A DNA stretch of 64,000 bases from the NCBI RefSeq assembly GCF_026341855.1, contig NZ_JAPENW010000001.1:930001-994000 (forward strand), read 5' to 3'. Below the pieces are notes generated by a model that was not told where the DNA came from, made no database searches, and worked only from the letters and a program-made list of their open reading frames with translations. Within the stretch, counting starts at the first letter, position 1. Each line of letters starts with the position of its first letter. The translations under genes and the position numbers were made by a program. Below, one piece after another: positions 25,148 to 34,644 of this stretch. Origin of the DNA: Streptomyces sp. NBC_00568 (GTDB lineage Bacteria; Actinomycetota; Actinomycetes; Streptomycetales; Streptomycetaceae).

Positions 25148-25429
25148 ATGGCTGAGCGCCGCGTCAACGTCGGCTGGAACGAGGGCCTCCACGCCCGCCC
25201 CGCCTCCATCTTCGTCCGGGCCGCCACGGCGTCCGGCATCCCGGTGACGATCGCCAAGGCCGACGGCAACCCCGTCAACGCGGCCTCCATGCTCGCGGTC
25301 CTCGGCCTGGGAGCCCAGGGCGGCGAGGAGATCGTCCTCGCGTCGGACGCCGAGGGCGCGGACGCCGCTCTCGACCGCCTGGCGAGGCTCGTCGCCGAGG
25401 GGCTCGACGAGCTCCCCGAGACCGTCTGA
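25148..25429 (+). CDS. ptsH: HPr phosphocarrier protein
   Basis: HPr of the sugar phosphotransferase system, 93 residues. His15 in EGLHARPAS accepts phosphate from enzyme I and passes it to EIIA components; Ser47 in NAASMLAVL is the regulatory serine position of Gram-positive HPr. It is a single-gene unit, divergent from the PatA-like gene and followed by a long hairpin terminator at 25454-25500. Enzyme I and EII genes are not in the window. Confidence 0.95.
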   Translation: MAERRVNVGWNEGLHARPASIFVRAATASGIPVTIAKADGNPVNAASMLAVLGLGAQGGEEIVLASDAEGADAALDRLARLVAEGLDELPETV

Positions 25430-25453
25430 GCCCACAAGGCACCCAGGACACGT

Positions 25454-25500
25454 ACGGCTGAGCCGCGCCACCCCTTCTCCGGGCGGCGCGGCTCAGCCGT
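25454..25500 (+). terminator. ptsH terminator hairpin
   Basis: Perfect 16-base arms (ACGGCTGAGCCGCGCC and its complement) with a 15-base loop, 24 bases after the ptsH stop, followed by TT only. Confidence 0.85.
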
Positions 25501-25652
25501 TTCCGTACTCCGTTCAGGAATTCCCCGGCGGCACGCGCGACCGGCGCTGAGCGGCCACGAGAATAGCGCGCGCCTGAATTCCTGGCACGCGAACAAAAGG
25601 GCATCAGAAATAGGCCCCTGCCGAATATCCCTCTTTGTATACGGCGCCCGTG

Positions 25653-26348
25653 TTAATGACGCGGGCCCGTCATGTTTACGGGATGTTGCGAAGTTCTCAC
25701 ACGTTCCGGCCGATCTCCGCCGCCGGGAAAGCGGAGCCGGTGTGCGGCCGTCGCGCGCTCGGCGTGCAGGGCCGTGATCGCGCGGGCCCGCTCACTGTCG
25801 CCGCGAGCGACCGCGTCCACGATGCCGCCGTGCTCCGCCCAGGACTCCGCGGGGTTGGCCGGCGCCTCCACCGAGTACATCCAGGCGATCTTGTGGCGCA
25901 GCTGGGCGAGCGTGGAGGTCAGCGCCGGGCTGCCGGACGCCTGTGCGAGCGTCTCGTGGAACCAGCCGCCCAGGGAGCGCAGATCCTCGCTGTGGCCCCT
26001 CCTGGAACGCTCCTGCCCCAGCCTGACCAGGCCCCGGAGCACCTTGAGGTGGGCCTCCGTGCGCCGCTGGGCGGCCCGCGCGGCACCCAGCGGCTCCAGC
26101 AGCATGCGCATCTCCAGGAGGTCCGCCGCCTCCTGCTCGGTGGGTTCCGCGACGCACGCGCCCGCGTGCCGGCGGGTGACCACGAAGCCCTCGGCCTCCA
26201 GCGTGCGCAGAGCCTCGCGCACGGGAACGCGCGAGACGCCGTAGCGCCGCGCGAGCAGTTCCTCGGTCAGCCGGCCGCCACGCTCGTAGACACCCGCGAC
26301 GATGTCGTCACGGATGGCCGTGCATACCGAGTGCGCCGGAATACGCAT
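25653..26348 (-). CDS. GntR/FadR-family transcriptional regulator
   Basis: A 231-residue regulator with an N-terminal GntR winged helix (RYGVSRVPVREALRTLEAEGFV, about residues 35-56) and a C-terminal all-helical FCD ligand domain (LLEMRMLLEPLGAARAA; metal-ligand-type His in WFHETLAQ and AEHGGIVDAV). Such proteins repress nearby catabolic or transport genes until an organic acid binds. No obvious target is adjacent: it lies between ptsH and the M23 peptidase gene. Both its flanks are less GC-rich than the rest of the window. The stop is TAA. Confidence 0.88.
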   Translation of the reverse strand: MRIPAHSVCTAIRDDIVAGVYERGGRLTEELLARRYGVSRVPVREALRTLEAEGFVVTRRHAGACVAEPTEQEAADLLEMRMLLEPLGAARAAQRRTEAHLKVLRGLVRLGQERSRRGHSEDLRSLGGWFHETLAQASGSPALTSTLAQLRHKIAWMYSVEAPANPAESWAEHGGIVDAVARGDSERARAITALHAERATAAHRLRFPGGGDRPERVRTSQHPVNMTGPRH

Positions 26349-26486
26349 GACCGGACCTCCGCTTTAATCCCCGCGAAACGCCATCGATTGACGCTTGTTC
26401 AGTGACTCTATTGCAGGAAGCCGGAATTTCCGATGGCAGGCCTGAATCCATGGATATTTTTTGGACAGACGGCCTCCGGAAACGAT

Positions 26487-26515
26487 GATGCCCCGGCTCG
26501 GTGAGCCGGGGCATC
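26487..26515 (-). terminator. Terminator of the M23 peptidase gene
   Basis: Perfect 13-base arms GATGCCCCGGCTC / GAGCCGGGGCATC with a 3-base loop, 31 bases past the stop; on the minus strand it is followed by ATCGTTTCC. Confidence 0.85.
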
Positions 26516-26545
26516 GAAAGCGGTGGGGAAGCGGCGAAGCGGTCG

Positions 26546-27310
26546 TCAGACGTTGACGCCGTGCGAACGCAGGTACGCGACCGGGTTCAGGTCCGAGCCG
26601 TACTCGGCGGTCGTACGGGCCTCGAAGTGAAGGTGCGGTCCGGTGGTGTTGCCGGTGTCCCCGGAGAGAGCGATCTGCTGCCCCGGAGTGACCGTCTGGC
26701 CGACCGACACGCCGATGGACGAGAGGTGGCCGTACATGGTGTACGTGCCGTCGTGCATCTTGATCACGACTTGATTGCCGTAGGCGCCGCCCCAGCCGGC
26801 CGTGACGACCGTGCCGGAGCCGACGGCGTGGACCGAGGTGCCGGACGCGGCGTGGAAGTCGACGCCGGTGTGGCTGCCGGAGGACCAGAGGCTGCTGCTG
26901 GCCTGGTAGCCGGTGGAGACGTACGAACCGGTGATCGGCATGACGAAGGTGTTCAGGCGCTTGCGCTCGGCCTCGCGGGCGGCGCGCTCCTTGTCCTCGC
27001 GGGCCTTCGCGGCCTGCTCCGCGGCGTACTTGCGGGCGGTCTGCTCGGCCAGCTTCCGCGCGGCGGCCTCGTCGGCGGCGCGCTGCTGAGCGAAGGCCTG
27101 GGCGTCGATCTGGTCGGCGACCGAGTCGCCGATGGTGATGGCCTGGGTCAGCCCGGTCTGCTCGACGGAGGATTCCGCGGCGAAGGCGGGGGCGGCCAGG
27201 GTTCCGATGACACCGGTGGTGGTCAGTGCCGCGACGCCGACGGCGCTCGTGGTCGTGCTGTGCACCCGGTTCGGACGACGATGCTTCCCGGTGCCACAGG
27301 TGAACGCCAT
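26546..27310 (-). CDS. Secreted M23 family metallopeptidase
   Basis: A 254-residue secreted cell-wall hydrolase. Signal peptide about residues 1-44 ending APAFAAE. Residues about 70-120 form an Ala/Glu/Lys/Arg-rich coiled coil (AARKLAEQTARKYAAEQAAK). The LytM-type peptidase domain has HTGVDFH (HxxxD zinc ligands) and HLHFE. These enzymes cut peptide cross-links in peptidoglycan. The ~370-base upstream leader carries a c-di-AMP riboswitch, as is typical for wall hydrolases of Streptomyces, so synthesis is expected to fall when c-di-AMP is high. Terminated by the hairpin at 26487-26515. Confidence 0.93.
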   Translation of the reverse strand: MAFTCGTGKHRRPNRVHSTTTSAVGVAALTTTGVIGTLAAPAFAAESSVEQTGLTQAITIGDSVADQIDAQAFAQQRAADEAAARKLAEQTARKYAAEQAAKAREDKERAAREAERKRLNTFVMPITGSYVSTGYQASSSLWSSGSHTGVDFHAASGTSVHAVGSGTVVTAGWGGAYGNQVVIKMHDGTYTMYGHLSSIGVSVGQTVTPGQQIALSGDTGNTTGPHLHFEARTTAEYGSDLNPVAYLRSHGVNV

Positions 27311-27335
27311 GTAGGGGCTGGTCCTTTCCTTCCCT

Positions 27336-27475
27336 CTCGCCTACCGGGTTAGCTGACGGGTTCGGAGCAGGAAGGTCTCCTACGGGCCCCCTCCGGGGAG
27401 GGCGTCCGATTCACCCCAGGGACTACGTGTGGGTCCCCGGCTCCCCTGGCTCGCGCCATGCGGGGACTCGGCGAT
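27336..27475 (-). ncRNA. c-di-AMP (ydaO/yuaA) riboswitch
   Basis: In the leader of the M23 peptidase gene. Minus-strand landmarks of the actinobacterial ydaO class appear in order: GAGCCGGGGACCCAC, GGGGTGAATCGGACGC, TAGGAGACCTTCC, then CCGAACCCGTCAGCTAACC and CGGTAGGCGAG, about 25 bases before the start codon. In this class c-di-AMP binding turns expression off. Boundaries are approximate. Confidence 0.92.
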
Positions 27476-27650
27476 GACTGTCCGGTGCCGCGGGCGCGGC
27501 GCACTGCCTGACGAACAGTCGGACAGACGCTAGACGGGGTGTCATTCGAACAACAAACAGATCACGGTTTTTGTAGCGCATCCCACAGGGCAGAAGGGCA
27601 ACCTCCATACCAATACGGACATCTTGGGGACGGTGTCCGGGTAAAAGAGA

Positions 27651-27678
27651 GCCCTGGTGACTCTTCAGTCACCAGGGC
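27651..27678 (-). terminator. Rho-independent terminator of the M16 peptidase operon
   Basis: Perfect 12-base arms GCCCTGGTGACT / AGTCACCAGGGC with a 4-base loop; on the minus strand followed by TCTCTTTTA. It lies 20 bases past the stop of the second M16 gene. Confidence 0.9.
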
Positions 27679-27698
27679 CCCCCTCGGTCGCGCGGGCT

Positions 27699-29087
27699 CT
27701 ATTCGGCGGCCACCACGGTGACTTCACCGATTCCGAGAGCCTTGACGGGCTCCTCGATCTGCGCGGCGTCGCCCACCAGGACGGTCACCAGACGGTCCGT
27801 CGGGAAGGCGCTCACGGCGGCCGCGGTGGCCTCCACGGTGCCGGTGGCGGCCAGTTGCCGGTAGAGCGTCGACTGGTAGTCGTCCGGCAGGTACTGCTCG
27901 ACCTGGTCGGCGAGCGTGCTCGCGACAGCCCCCGCCGTCTCGAACTTGAGGGGCGCCACGCCCACCAGGTTCTGCACGGCGATGTCCCGCTCGGCGTCGG
28001 TCAGTCCCTCGGCCGCGAGGGTGCGCAGCACCTTCCACAGGTCGCCGAGCGCCGGACCGGTGTTCGGGGTGTCCACGGAGCCGCTGATGGCGAGCATCGC
28101 GACGCCCGTGCCGTCCGGCGCGGCGCGCAGGACCTGACCGAACGCCCGCACGCCGTAGGTGTAGCCCTTCTCCTCGCGCAGGACGCGGTCGAGGCGGGAG
28201 GTGAGGGTGCCGCCCAGGCAGTACGTGCCGAGCACCTGGGCGGGCCACACGCGGTCGTGCCGGTCGGCGCCGACACGGCCGATGAGCAGCTGCGTCTGGA
28301 CGGCGCCGGGGCGGTCCACGATGATCACGCGGCCGGTGTCGTCGGCGTTCACCGGCGGCACGGGACGCGGCTCGGCGGACGAACCGGTCCAGGAGCCCAG
28401 TGTGTCGCCGAGCAACTCGTCGAGGTCGACGCCGGTCAGGTCACCGACGACGACGGCGGTGGCCGTCGCGGGGCGCACGTACTTCTCGTAGAAGGCGCGT
28501 ACGGCCGCGGAGTCGATCTTCTGGACGGTCTCCTCGGTGCCCTGGCGCGGGCGCGACATGCGCGCGCTCGCCGGGAACAGCTCCTTGGAGAGCTCCTTGG
28601 CGGCACGACGGGCCGGGTTCGCCGTCTCGTGGGGGATCTCGTCCAGCCGGTTGCGCACCAGCCGCTCGACCTCGCTGTCCGCGAACGCCGGTGCCCGCAG
28701 GGCGTCACTGAGCAGGCCGAGCGCCTTGGCCAGGCGCGAGACGGGCACTTCGAGGGACAGACGTACGCCGGGGTGGTCGGCGTGCGCGTCGAGCGTGGCG
28801 CCGCAGCGCTCCAGCTCGGCGGCGAAGTCCTCGGCCGAGTGCTTGTCGGTGCCCTCGGAGAAGGCGCGCGCCATGATCGTGGCGATGCCGTCCAGGCCCG
28901 TGGGCTCGGCCTCCAGCGGCGCGGCGAGGATCACCTCGACGGCGACGACCTGCTGGCCGGGGCGATGGCAGCGCAGCACGGTCAGGCCGTTGTCCAGGGT
29001 GCCGCGCTCAGGGGCGGGAAAGGCCCACGGCTTGGGGCTGCCGGCCTGGGGCTGCGGATGGAAGTCCATGGTGGCGAGCTCGGTCAC
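27699..29087 (-). CDS. M16 family peptidase-like protein, non-catalytic subunit
   Basis: A 462-residue M16 (insulinase/pitrilysin) fold protein without the HxxEH zinc motif: the matching helix reads LDGIATIMARAFSEGT. It keeps the C-terminal REEKGYTYG segment, the Arg/Tyr pair that in heterodimeric M16B enzymes binds substrate from the non-catalytic subunit. It follows the catalytic M16 gene with a GTGA overlap, so the two products are probably made in equal amounts and form one peptidase. Relatives include mitochondrial-processing-peptidase-like proteins. Substrate unknown. Confidence 0.9.
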   Translation of the reverse strand: MTELATMDFHPQPQAGSPKPWAFPAPERGTLDNGLTVLRCHRPGQQVVAVEVILAAPLEAEPTGLDGIATIMARAFSEGTDKHSAEDFAAELERCGATLDAHADHPGVRLSLEVPVSRLAKALGLLSDALRAPAFADSEVERLVRNRLDEIPHETANPARRAAKELSKELFPASARMSRPRQGTEETVQKIDSAAVRAFYEKYVRPATATAVVVGDLTGVDLDELLGDTLGSWTGSSAEPRPVPPVNADDTGRVIIVDRPGAVQTQLLIGRVGADRHDRVWPAQVLGTYCLGGTLTSRLDRVLREEKGYTYGVRAFGQVLRAAPDGTGVAMLAISGSVDTPNTGPALGDLWKVLRTLAAEGLTDAERDIAVQNLVGVAPLKFETAGAVASTLADQVEQYLPDDYQSTLYRQLAATGTVEATAAAVSAFPTDRLVTVLVGDAAQIEEPVKALGIGEVTVVAAE

Positions 29088-30436
29088 TTCGCCGCCTCCT
29101 CGTCGGTCTCGTCAGCGGCGTCGGTCGTTTCGGGTGCGGTCGGCTCGTAGACGAGCACCGCGCGGTTGTCGGGGCGCAGGCGGGCCTTGGCGATCTCCTG
29201 GACCTCCTCCGCGGTGACGTCGAGAACGCGCTGCACGGCGGTCAGGGCGAGCTGCGGGTCGCCGAACAGGACGGCGTACCGGCACAGTTCGTCGGCGCGG
29301 CCCGCGACGGTGCCGAGCCGGTCCAGCCACTCGCGCTCCAACTGGGCCTGCGCGCGCTCCATCTCCTCGGCCGTGGGGCCCTCCGCGGCGAACCGGGCGA
29401 GCTCCTCGTCGACGGCGGCCTCGATGACCGGGACCTCGACGTCGCCGGACGTCTTCACGTCCAGCCAGCCCAGGGAGGGCGCGCCGGCGAGGCGCAGCAG
29501 GCCGAACCCGGCCGCGACGGCGGTGCGGTCACGGCGTACGAGCCGGTTGTAGAGCCGGGAGGACTCGCCCCCGCCGAGAACGGTGAGCGCGAGGTCGGCC
29601 GCGTCGCACGCGCGCGTGCCGTCCTCCGGGAGCCGGTAGGCGGCCATCAGGGCGCGCGCCGGGACCTCTTCCTCGACGACCTCGCGCAGCTGCTCGCCGA
29701 TGGTGTCGGGCAGCGAGCCGTCACGCGGGGCGGCCTTGCCGTCGTGTCCGGGGATGGAACCGAAGTACTTCTCGACCCAGGCGAGCGTCTGCTCCGGGTC
29801 GATGTCCCCGACGACCGACAGCACCGCGTTGTTGGGCGCGTAGTACGTGCGGAAGAACGCGCGGGCGTCCTCCAGGGTGGCCGCGTCCAGGTCCGCCATC
29901 GACCCGATCGGGGTGTGGTGGTACGGGTGGCCCTCGGGGTACGAGAGCGCGGTGAGCTTCTCGAACGCGGTGCCGTACGGGACATTGTCGTAACGCTGCC
30001 GGCGTTCGTTCTTCACGACGTCGCGCTGGTTCTCCATGGACTCGTCGTCCAGCGCCGCGAGCAGTGAACCCATGCGGTCGGCCTCCAGCCAGAGGGCGAG
30101 CTCCAGCTGGTGGGTGGGCATGGTCTCGAAGTAGTTGGTGCGTTCGAAGCTCGTCGTGCCGTTGAGCGAGCCGCCGGCGCCCTGCACGAGTTCGAAGTGA
30201 CCGTTGCCGTGGACCTGCTTGGAGCCCTGGAACATCAGGTGCTCGAAGAGGTGGGCGAGTCCGGTCCGGCCCTTGACCTCGTGGCGCGATCCGACGTCGT
30301 ACCAGAGGCACACCGCCGCGACCGGGGTCAGATGGTCCTCGGAGAGCACCACGCGCAGGCCGTTGGCCAGGCGGTGCTCGGTCGCTGTCAGGCCGCCGGA
30401 GCCTGCCTCAGCTGTGGCCGTGTGACCCATGGGCAT
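29084..30436 (-). CDS. M16 family zinc peptidase, catalytic subunit
   Basis: A 450-residue M16B peptidase. The inverted zinc motif HLFEH is at residues 62-66, with the third ligand region near Glu144 (VVKNERRQRYDN). No signal peptide, so it acts in the cytosol. First gene of a two-gene operon with the non-catalytic partner (GTGA overlap). Start at ATG 30436, since AAGGGA lies six bases before it; a second ATG two codons later is possible. The acidic C-terminal tail (TDAADETDEEAAK) is outside the peptidase fold. Confidence 0.92.
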   Translation of the reverse strand: MPMGHTATAEAGSGGLTATEHRLANGLRVVLSEDHLTPVAAVCLWYDVGSRHEVKGRTGLAHLFEHLMFQGSKQVHGNGHFELVQGAGGSLNGTTSFERTNYFETMPTHQLELALWLEADRMGSLLAALDDESMENQRDVVKNERRQRYDNVPYGTAFEKLTALSYPEGHPYHHTPIGSMADLDAATLEDARAFFRTYYAPNNAVLSVVGDIDPEQTLAWVEKYFGSIPGHDGKAAPRDGSLPDTIGEQLREVVEEEVPARALMAAYRLPEDGTRACDAADLALTVLGGGESSRLYNRLVRRDRTAVAAGFGLLRLAGAPSLGWLDVKTSGDVEVPVIEAAVDEELARFAAEGPTAEEMERAQAQLEREWLDRLGTVAGRADELCRYAVLFGDPQLALTAVQRVLDVTAEEVQEIAKARLRPDNRAVLVYEPTAPETTDAADETDEEAAK

Positions 30437-30784
30437 GTACGTCCCTTCGATCGCGGAACTGCGTCATTCCTGTCGGTCCTGCCACTGTATGCAAGCGCGC
30501 GGACGGCTGGCGAAGTTCCCGCACCTCGTACGCCGAGAGCGAGACTTACGCGTGTCCCTGACACATCCCGGAGAACCCTCCGAGAACCACCGCGAAGGGG
30601 CCCGGAGGCCGCCGGGTACCGGGTCCGGGGGCCGCTCGGAAGCGGTCTCGGCGGCGCCCGGGGAGCGCGCCGCGGGGGCGCTACGGACGGGTCGCGGTCC
30701 GGGTTGTCAGTGGGGCGGTCCACAATGGTGCGCGTCAGAACCCGCTCATGCCCCGGCAGAGACTGTGAAGGAGCCGCAGCAGCG
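30437..30784. other. Divergent intergenic region of the M16 operon and parC
   Basis: 348 bases with the promoters of the M16 operon and parC. No operator-like palindrome or hairpin stood out. Confidence 0.45.
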
Positions 30785-33244
30785 ATGGCCCGCCGCAGCA
30801 CGAAGACCCCGCCGCCCGACGACTCGTACGAGGAGAAGATCCTCGACATCGACGTCGTGGACGAGATGCAGGGCTCCTTCCTCGAATACGCGTACTCGGT
30901 CATCTACTCGCGAGCCCTGCCGGACGCCCGAGACGGCCTCAAGCCGGTGCACCGCCGCATCGTGTACCAGATGAACGAGATGGGCCTGCGCCCCGACCGC
31001 GGCTATGTGAAGTGTGCCCGCGTCGTCGGCGAGGTCATGGGTAAGCTCCACCCGCACGGCGACGCGTCGATCTACGACGCTCTGGTGCGTCTGGCGCAGC
31101 CCTTCTCCATGCGTCTGCCCCTGGTCGACGGCCACGGCAACTTCGGATCGCTCGGCAACGACGACCCGCCGGCCGCGATGCGTTACACCGAGGCCCGGAT
31201 GGCCGACGCGACGTCGTTGATGACCGAGTCCATCGACGAGGACACGGTCGACTTCACGCCCAACTACGACGGCCAGGAGCGGGAGCCGGTGGCCCTGCCC
31301 GCCGCCTTCCCGAACCTCCTGGTCAACGGCTCTTCGGGCATCGCGGTCGGCATGGCGACGAACATGCCGCCGCACAACCTCGGCGAGGTCATCGCCGCCG
31401 CCCGTCACCTCATCCGGTACCCGGGCGCCGACCTCGAGACGCTGATGAAGCACGTCCCGGGCCCCGACCTGCCCACCGGCGGCCGGATCGTCGGCCTCTC
31501 CGGGATCAGGGACGCGTACGAGACGGGCCGCGGCACCTTCAAGATCCGCGCCACGGTGTCGGTGGAGGACGTCACGGCGCGCCGCAAGGGCCTCGTCGTC
31601 ACCGAACTGCCCTTCACCGTCGGCCCGGAGAAGGTGATCGCCAAGATCAAGGACCTGGTCGGCGCGAAGAAGCTCCAGGGCATCGCCGACGTCAAGGACC
31701 TCACCGACCGCGCGCACGGACTGCGCCTGGTCATCGAGATCAAGAACGGCTTCGTGCCGGAGGCGGTCCTCGAACAGCTCTACAAGCTGACGCCGATGGA
31801 GGAGTCCTTCGGCATCAACAACGTGGCCCTGGTGGACGGTCAGCCACTCACCCTGGGCCTCAAGGAGCTGCTGGAGGTCTACCTCGACCACCGCTTCGAG
31901 GTCGTACGCCGCCGCAGCGAGTTCCGCCGCACCAAGAAGCGCGACCGGCTGCACCTGGTCGAGGGTCTCCTCGTCGCCCTCCTGGACATCGACGAGGTCA
32001 TCCGCCTCATCCGCTCCAGCGACAACTCGGCGCAGGCCAAGGAGCGCCTGATCGAGCACTTCTCGCTCTCCGAGATCCAGACGCAGTACATCCTGGACAC
32101 GCCGCTGCGCCGCCTCACCCGGTTCGACCGCATCGAGCTGGAGTCGGAGCGCGACCGGCTCAACGGCGAGATCGACGAGCTGACCGGCATCCTGGACTCG
32201 GACGCGGAGCTGCGCAAGCTGGTCTCCGGCGAACTGGCCGCGGTGGCCAAGAAGTTCGGCACCGACCGGCGCACGGTGCTCCTGGAGTCCGCCGGCAGCC
32301 CCGCCGCGACGGTCTCGCTCCAGGTCGCCGACGACCCGTGCCGGGTGCTGCTGTCCTCGACGGGCCTGCTGGCGCGTACGGCGACCGGTGATCCCTTCGG
32401 GGAGGACCCGGACGGCAAGCGCACCAAGCACGATGTGATCGTCTCCGCGGTGCCCGCGACGGCACGCGGCGAGATCGGTGCCGTCACCTCCCTGGGCCGC
32501 CTCCTCCGCATGAACGTGATCGACCTCCCGCGGCTGCCCGAGACGGCGTCGGCGCCCAATCTCTCCGGCGGCGCTCCGGTCTCGGAGTTCCTGTCCTCGC
32601 TGGAGCCGGACGAGACGGTGATCTGTCTGGCGACGCTCGACGAGACGTCGCCGGGTCTGGCCATCGGCACGGAGCAGGGTGTCGTCAAGCGTGTGGTGCC
32701 CGACTATCCCTCGAACAAGGAGGAGCTGGAGGTCATCACCCTCAAGGACGGCGACCGGATCGTCGGCGCGGTCGAGCTGCGCACCGGCGAGGAGGACCTG
32801 GTCTTCATCACGGACGACGCCCAGTTGCTGCGCTACCAGGCCTCGCAGGTCCGCCCGCAGGGCCGTGCCGCGGGCGGCATGGCCGGCATCAAGCTGACCG
32901 ACGGCGCGAAGGTGATCTCCTTCACGGCCGTCGACCCGGCGGTCGACGCGGTCGTGTTCACCGTGGCGGGCTCACGGGGGACACTGGACGACTCCGTCCA
33001 GACCACGGCCAAGCTCACCCCCTTCGACCAGTACCCGCGCAAGGGCCGCGCCACGGGCGGTGTGCGCTGCCAACGGTTCCTGAAGGGCGAGGACTGCCTG
33101 TCGCTGGCCTGGGCCGGCCCGACGCCGGGACGCGCGGCGCAGAAGACCGGCATGCCCGTCGACCTGCCGGAGATCGACCCGCGCCGGGACGGCTCGGGCA
33201 TCTCGCTGGGCAAGCCGGTGTCGGTGGTGGCGGGCCCGGTGTAG
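30785..33244 (+). CDS. parC: DNA topoisomerase IV subunit A
   Basis: A 819-residue type IIA topoisomerase A subunit. The breakage-reunion domain contains the active-site Tyr134 in [10 protein letters not shown]; the quinolone-determining region reads [13 protein letters not shown] (Ala94 where E. coli GyrA has Ser83). The C-terminal pinwheel lacks a clear GyrA box (QRRGGKG), which fits ParC rather than GyrA, as does the presence of parE 20 kb away. With ParE it decatenates daughter chromosomes and relaxes supercoils. Start ATG 30785 follows GAAGGAG. Only six bases separate its stop from the convergent CobW gene stop. Confidence 0.93.
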   Translation: MARRSTKTPPPDDSYEEKILDIDVVDEMQGSFLEYAYSVIYSRALPDARDGLKPVHRRIVYQMNEMGLRPDRGYVKCARVVGEVMGKLHPHGDASIYDALVRLAQPFSMRLPLVDGHGNFGSLGNDDPPAAMRYTEARMADATSLMTESIDEDTVDFTPNYDGQEREPVALPAAFPNLLVNGSSGIAVGMATNMPPHNLGEVIAAARHLIRYPGADLETLMKHVPGPDLPTGGRIVGLSGIRDAYETGRGTFKIRATVSVEDVTARRKGLVVTELPFTVGPEKVIAKIKDLVGAKKLQGIADVKDLTDRAHGLRLVIEIKNGFVPEAVLEQLYKLTPMEESFGINNVALVDGQPLTLGLKELLEVYLDHRFEVVRRRSEFRRTKKRDRLHLVEGLLVALLDIDEVIRLIRSSDNSAQAKERLIEHFSLSEIQTQYILDTPLRRLTRFDRIELESERDRLNGEIDELTGILDSDAELRKLVSGELAAVAKKFGTDRRTVLLESAGSPAATVSLQVADDPCRVLLSSTGLLARTATGDPFGEDPDGKRTKHDVIVSAVPATARGEIGAVTSLGRLLRMNVIDLPRLPETASAPNLSGGAPVSEFLSSLEPDETVICLATLDETSPGLAIGTEQGVVKRVVPDYPSNKEELEVITLKDGDRIVGAVELRTGEEDLVFITDDAQLLRYQASQVRPQGRAAGGMAGIKLTDGAKVISFTAVDPAVDAVVFTVAGSRGTLDDSVQTTAKLTPFDQYPRKGRATGGVRCQRFLKGEDCLSLAWAGPTPGRAAQKTGMPVDLPEIDPRRDGSGISLGKPVSVVAGPV

Positions 33245-33251
33245 TCCGCGC

Positions 33252-34325
33252 TCAGCCCTCCGGGCTCGGCTCCTGTACGTAGCGGAGGACGCCCCACATG
33301 CTGTGTTCATCGGCGTGCGGGGCGTCCTCTTTGCACGCCTCGAGTTCCTTGGTCAGCGCCACCGTGTCGATTCCGGAGCCGATGAGGACGAGCTGGGTGA
33401 GCCGCCCGTTCGCACCGGTCCAGGGCTCAGGGTAGAAGCGCAGGAACCGCCCGACGGCGTGCACTGCGTACCGGTTGCGGACGTCCTGGACACCGAAGTC
33501 CACGTACCCCTTGATCCGGTAGAGCCCTTCGGGCCTGCTGTCGAGGAAGGCCATCAACCGCCGCGGCCCCAGGGGCACTTCGGAGGTGAAGGAGAGGGAT
33601 TCGTAGGCCGCGTGCAGATGACCGGAGTGGCCGCGCTCCCCGTTGCCGCTCGCCCCCGGGCCGCCCTCCTCGTGATCGTGGAGATCGTCGAAGGACAGCT
33701 GTCCGACGCGTTCCTCGCTCGGCCTGCAGTCGAAGAGGAACTCCGGATGGACGCGGCCGTAGGTGGCGGGGACGACCGCGGCGCGGTCGGCGAGCTCCCG
33801 GACGACACGCAGCACGCCTTCGCCGTCGCCGGCCCGGTCGATCTTGTTGACGACGACGAGGTCGGCCAGGGCGAGGTGCCGGTCGATCTCGGGATGCTTC
33901 TCGCGTGTGCCGGCGAACTCGGCGGCGTCGACGACCTCGACGAGCCCTCCGTACACGATGCCCGGATGCTCGCTGGCGAGGACCATGCGCACGAGTTCCT
34001 GGGGCTCGGCGAGCCCGCTCGCCTCGATGACGATGACGTCGATACGGGCAGAGGGTTGAGCGAGCCGATCCAGATATTGATCAAGCTCGCCGACATCGAC
34101 CGCACAGCACAGACACCCGTTGCCGAGCGACACGGTGGAGTCACCGAGCGCTCCGGCCACCGCCATCGCGTCGATCTCGATCGCCCCGAAGTCGTTGACG
34201 ACGGCTCCGATACGGCTGCCGCCGCTGCGGTGCAGGAGATGATTGAGCAGCGTGGTCTTGCCGGAGCCCAGGAAGCCGGCGAGAACGATGACCGGGATCT
34301 GCCGGGGACTCGACTGACTCACCAT
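33252..34325 (-). CDS. CobW/G3E family GTPase
   Basis: A 357-residue G3E-family P-loop GTPase, probably a metallochaperone. Walker A GFLGSGKTT near residue 17, the metal-binding CxCC motif in GNGCLCCAV (about 69-76), and NKID for guanine recognition; the C-terminal CobW_C domain follows. A His-rich segment (DLHDHEEGG...HSGHLHAAY, about residues 228-258) between the domains fits zinc handling. No zinc-uptake gene or Zur box was recognised nearby. ATG 34325 with GAGAGGG upstream. Confidence 0.9.
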   Translation of the reverse strand: MVSQSSPRQIPVIVLAGFLGSGKTTLLNHLLHRSGGSRIGAVVNDFGAIEIDAMAVAGALGDSTVSLGNGCLCCAVDVGELDQYLDRLAQPSARIDVIVIEASGLAEPQELVRMVLASEHPGIVYGGLVEVVDAAEFAGTREKHPEIDRHLALADLVVVNKIDRAGDGEGVLRVVRELADRAAVVPATYGRVHPEFLFDCRPSEERVGQLSFDDLHDHEEGGPGASGNGERGHSGHLHAAYESLSFTSEVPLGPRRLMAFLDSRPEGLYRIKGYVDFGVQDVRNRYAVHAVGRFLRFYPEPWTGANGRLTQLVLIGSGIDTVALTKELEACKEDAPHADEHSMWGVLRYVQEPSPEG

Positions 34326-34644
34326 GCGCCCTCTCTGAACCTGTGCGCGCACCGGCTCACGGGACCGGCGCTCACGCGGGGAATGAATGCCGACCAAGCA
34401 TACGAGTGGGAGGAAACGCCCCGAAGTGAACGATTGTTAGCGGCGCTCGCGGGGCACACGTTGGACATGGCGCCGGTGAACGCGACCCGCACATCCCTCC
34501 GTGCGCCTCCTCTCCGCCTCCCTGCCGATCAGAGCCGCTCGGCAACACTGGGGGGCGGCAAGCGCGCCGCCCACCGCTCGCCGGTCCGCTCCCTGTCGCC
34601 CACAACCGACGACCGGCGGACGGTCGCCTGATTCGGGGGTTGAC
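34326..34644. other. Divergent intergenic region
   Basis: 319 bases between the CobW and DUF6082 genes. No clear Zur site, hairpin or coding frame was found. Confidence 0.45.

Noticed and set aside
22433..25429. Open plus-strand frame of about 1000 codons antisense to the PatA-like gene
   Set aside because: It is the mirror of a clearly real gene. In this GC-rich sequence, antisense frames stay open by codon bias, and its product has no recognisable domain. Only its last 94 codons are a real gene (ptsH).
25515..25584. Inverted repeat CAGGAATTC ... GAATTCCTG near the GntR gene end
   Set aside because: The arms are 52 bases apart and only 9 bases long; too weak to call an attachment site or terminator.
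30746..32431. Open minus-strand frame antisense to parC
   Set aside because: Shadow of parC; no start signal and no similarity to known families.
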